Assembly: GCA_025937615.1 (NCBI GenBank) | Contig: JAICRA010000086.1 | Span: forward strand, 1-6,778 | Direction: 5' to 3' | Length of the DNA stretch: 6,778 nucleotides | Origin: Thermomicrobiales bacterium | GTDB taxonomy: Bacteria > Chloroflexota > Chloroflexia > Thermomicrobiales > UBA6265 | In this document: positions 5,389 to 6,778 of the stretch, in pieces | Position numbering within the stretch: position 1 is the first letter of the stretch | How the letters are laid out: each line of letters begins with the position of its first letter | Position numbers and translations under genes: made by a program | Notes under the pieces: model-generated | Databases searched by the model: none | The model's input: the letters and a program-made list of their open reading frames with translations, nothing else | Told to the model about the DNA's origin: nothing

Positions 5389-6693
5389 TCAGTTCGCCAG
5401 CTCGCGCAGCCTTCCTTCGATGAAGCGCCGTTCAGGCTCTTGCTGCGTGAGGCTGAGCGCCCGCTCGTACGAGGCGCGGGCCTCCGCTGTTTGACCCAGT
5501 TTGCGACAGAGCTCCGCCCGTGCCGAGTGCGCCAGGTGGTAGCCCGCCAGATCGCCTCGCGCCAGGATGGCGTCGATCTGGGCGAGACCCGCCGCCGGTC
5601 CGTCTCGCATCGCCACCGCCACTGCACGGTTCAGCTCCACGACTGGCGACGGATACGCTCGCGCCAGCGTGTCATAGAGCGCGACGATCTGCGCCCAGTC
5701 GGTCGAGCCGGGGGTGTCCGCGTCGGCATGGAGCGCCGCGATTGCCGCCTGCAGTGTATAGGGGCCAAAATGGCGCGTCGACAGCGCCCGTTCCACCAGC
5801 GCCTTGCCTTCCGCGATCAGACTCCGGTCCCAAAGCGAGCGATCCTGGTCGTCCAGCAGGATGATGTCGCCGGTCGGTGAGGTTCGCGCGGTGCGGCGCG
5901 ATTCGTGAAGCACCATCAGCGCCAGCAGTCCCAACACTTCGGGTTCGGGAAGCAGCTCGTGGAGGAGGCGCGCCAGGCGGATCGCCTCGCCTGAGAGATC
6001 GGCCCGCGTCAGCGATGCTCCCGACGAAGCGGCGTACCCCTCATTGAACACGAGGTAGATCACTTGCAGCACGGCTTCCAGTCGCTCCGGCAGATCGGCC
6101 GCCGCCGGCACTTGGTAGGGAATGCCGGCGTCGCGAATCTTCGCCTTGGCGCGCACGATTCGCTGGGCCAAGGTGGGCGGAGCGGTCAGGAAGGCGCGCG
6201 CGATCTCCTCGGTGGTGAGACCGCAGACCTCCCGCAGGGTGAGCGCGACGCGCGCTTCCGGCGACAGAGCAGGATGGCAGCAGGTGAAGATGAGTCGCAG
6301 CCGGTCGTCGGCGACACCCTCCTCCTCGTCCCAGCCTTCCTCGTTCTCGGTGTTGTCGTCGATCTCCGCGGCGAGAGTGGCCAGCGAGGCGTCGAACCGG
6401 GCGCGCCGCCGGATAGCGTCGATAGCCTTGAACCGGCCGGTTGACACTAGCCAGGCCCGGGGGTTGGCCGGTACGCCATCCTTTGCCCACTGTTTCAGCG
6501 CAGCGGCAAATGCGTCGTGCAGTGCGTCCTCGGCGAGGTCGAAGTCGCCGAGGAGGCGTATCAGGGTGGCGAAGACGCGACGCGACTCGGTCTGGTAGAC
6601 CTCTTCGACCAGCCGCTGCATCTGCTCGGTCGCGTCGATCATCCCGGTCGGATCCTCGATCTGACGCCGCTTGAGCGTTGTCGTCGCACTCAC
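5389..6693 (-). CDS. ECF42-type RNA polymerase sigma factor with C-terminal DUF6596/TPR-like extension
   Basis: A 434-residue alternative sigma factor. Region sigma-2 spans about residues 30-100 ([34 protein letters not shown]). An acidic linker follows (about 111-130). Sigma-4 is about 131-186, with the family hallmark [19 protein letters not shown] and a helix-turn-helix around [11 protein letters not shown]. The long extension then has [54 protein letters not shown] and a TPR-like end. This is the full architecture of ECF42 (formerly SigI/SigJ-like, DUF6596), which lacks a conventional anti-sigma factor and, from published work, needs its extension for activity. Length is normal. The GTG at 6693 overlaps the preceding stop (GTGA), favouring coupling; the ATG at 6642, with GAGG 11 nt upstream, aligns better with family starts and is the alternative. 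Confidence 0.95.
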   Translation of the reverse strand: MSATTTLKRRQIEDPTGMIDATEQMQRLVEEVYQTESRRVFATLIRLLGDFDLAEDALHDAFAAALKQWAKDGVPANPRAWLVSTGRFKAIDAIRRRARFDASLATLAAEIDDNTENEEGWDEEEGVADDRLRLIFTCCHPALSPEARVALTLREVCGLTTEEIARAFLTAPPTLAQRIVRAKAKIRDAGIPYQVPAAADLPERLEAVLQVIYLVFNEGYAASSGASLTRADLSGEAIRLARLLHELLPEPEVLGLLALMVLHESRRTARTSPTGDIILLDDQDRSLWDRSLIAEGKALVERALSTRHFGPYTLQAAIAALHADADTPGSTDWAQIVALYDTLARAYPSPVVELNRAVAVAMRDGPAAGLAQIDAILARGDLAGYHLAHSARAELCRKLGQTAEARASYERALSLTQQEPERRFIEGRLRELAN

Positions 6694-6778
6694 GAGGCAA
6701 ATCGCTGCGCGGCGCGGGCCTTCGCCTTGGCCGCCTCGACGTGCCGGTCCTTCGGCTCTGCGGGAGTCTCCAGCGTGA
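6690..6778 (-). CDS. C-terminal end of an unidentified protein (truncated by window)
   Basis: The last 28 codons of a gene entering from the right edge, ending in TGA at 6690. The visible tail is Lys/Ala/Arg-rich and predicted helical ([19 protein letters not shown]). It overlaps the sigma factor's GTG start by 4 nt, so the two genes are probably translated from one message. By analogy with other ECF42 loci it might be a DGPF/YCII protein or another small partner, but the tail does not match the end of either YCII protein here and no family is recognised. Confidence 0.6.
   Translation of the reverse strand, partial: TLETPAEPKDRHVEAAKAKARAAQRFAS

Noticed and set aside
5778..5783. Minus-strand TGTCGA inside the sigma factor gene
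   Set aside because: It is within coding sequence and followed at the right spacing by TATA, not CGAC.
6041..6700. Second minus-strand frame inside the sigma factor gene
   Set aside because: It is an Arg/Ala-rich out-of-frame translation. The other frame contains complete sigma-2, sigma-4 and extension motifs.

Overview
This is a high-GC bacterial window. Most starts have strong Shine-Dalgarno sequences and several use GTG. An intergenic repeat beginning TGTCATTCTGAG, the SD usage and the gene types would suit a Chloroflexota (Thermomicrobia-like) or another high-GC terrestrial lineage. That placement is an impression and cannot be proved from the window.

Layout: on the + strand only the 3' part of a secreted-type cupredoxin is present (2-340). 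It converges on a long run of minus-strand genes across a 12-bp perfect hairpin (352-384). Read in the direction of transcription, from right to left, the minus-strand genes are: the last 28 codons of an unknown gene (6690-6778); a full-length ECF42-type sigma factor with its C-terminal extension (5389-6693), overlapping the previous gene by 4 nt; a ChaB-family small protein (5021-5245); a four-helix DUF6069-like membrane protein (4377-4844); a cytoplasmic BNR/Asp-box beta-propeller (2959-4074), overlapping by 4 nt a MoaD/ThiS-like ubiquitin-fold protein ending in Gly-Gly (2666-2962); a canonical DGPF/YCII protein (2244-2612); a second, divergent YCII protein (1569-1922); and a compact M29 aminopeptidase (411-1484).

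The main observation is a shared promoter-like element on the minus strand, TGTCGATTT followed 17 nt after the hexamer by CGAC. It occurs three times, each 48-60 nt before a start codon: before the divergent YCII gene, the propeller gene and the DUF6069 gene. This agrees with the ECF42 promoter consensus as I recall it (TGTCGA at -35, CG[A/T]C at -10). The other TGTCGA hexamers found by eye lack the -10 partner. The simplest model is that the sigma factor encoded at 5389-6693 drives a local regulon of membrane protein, propeller, ubiquitin-like protein, two YCII proteins and possibly the aminopeptidase. The propeller/ubiquitin-like pair inside an ECF42/DGPF regulon is the part that looks least described.

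Other non-coding content: an 86-bp imperfect inverted repeat (2055-2140) that creates a false upstream start for the divergent YCII gene, a 14-bp hairpin behind the canonical YCII gene (2172-2207), and a 10-bp palindrome at 4283-4292. No tRNA, rRNA, CRISPR array, transposase or recognisable phage gene was seen.
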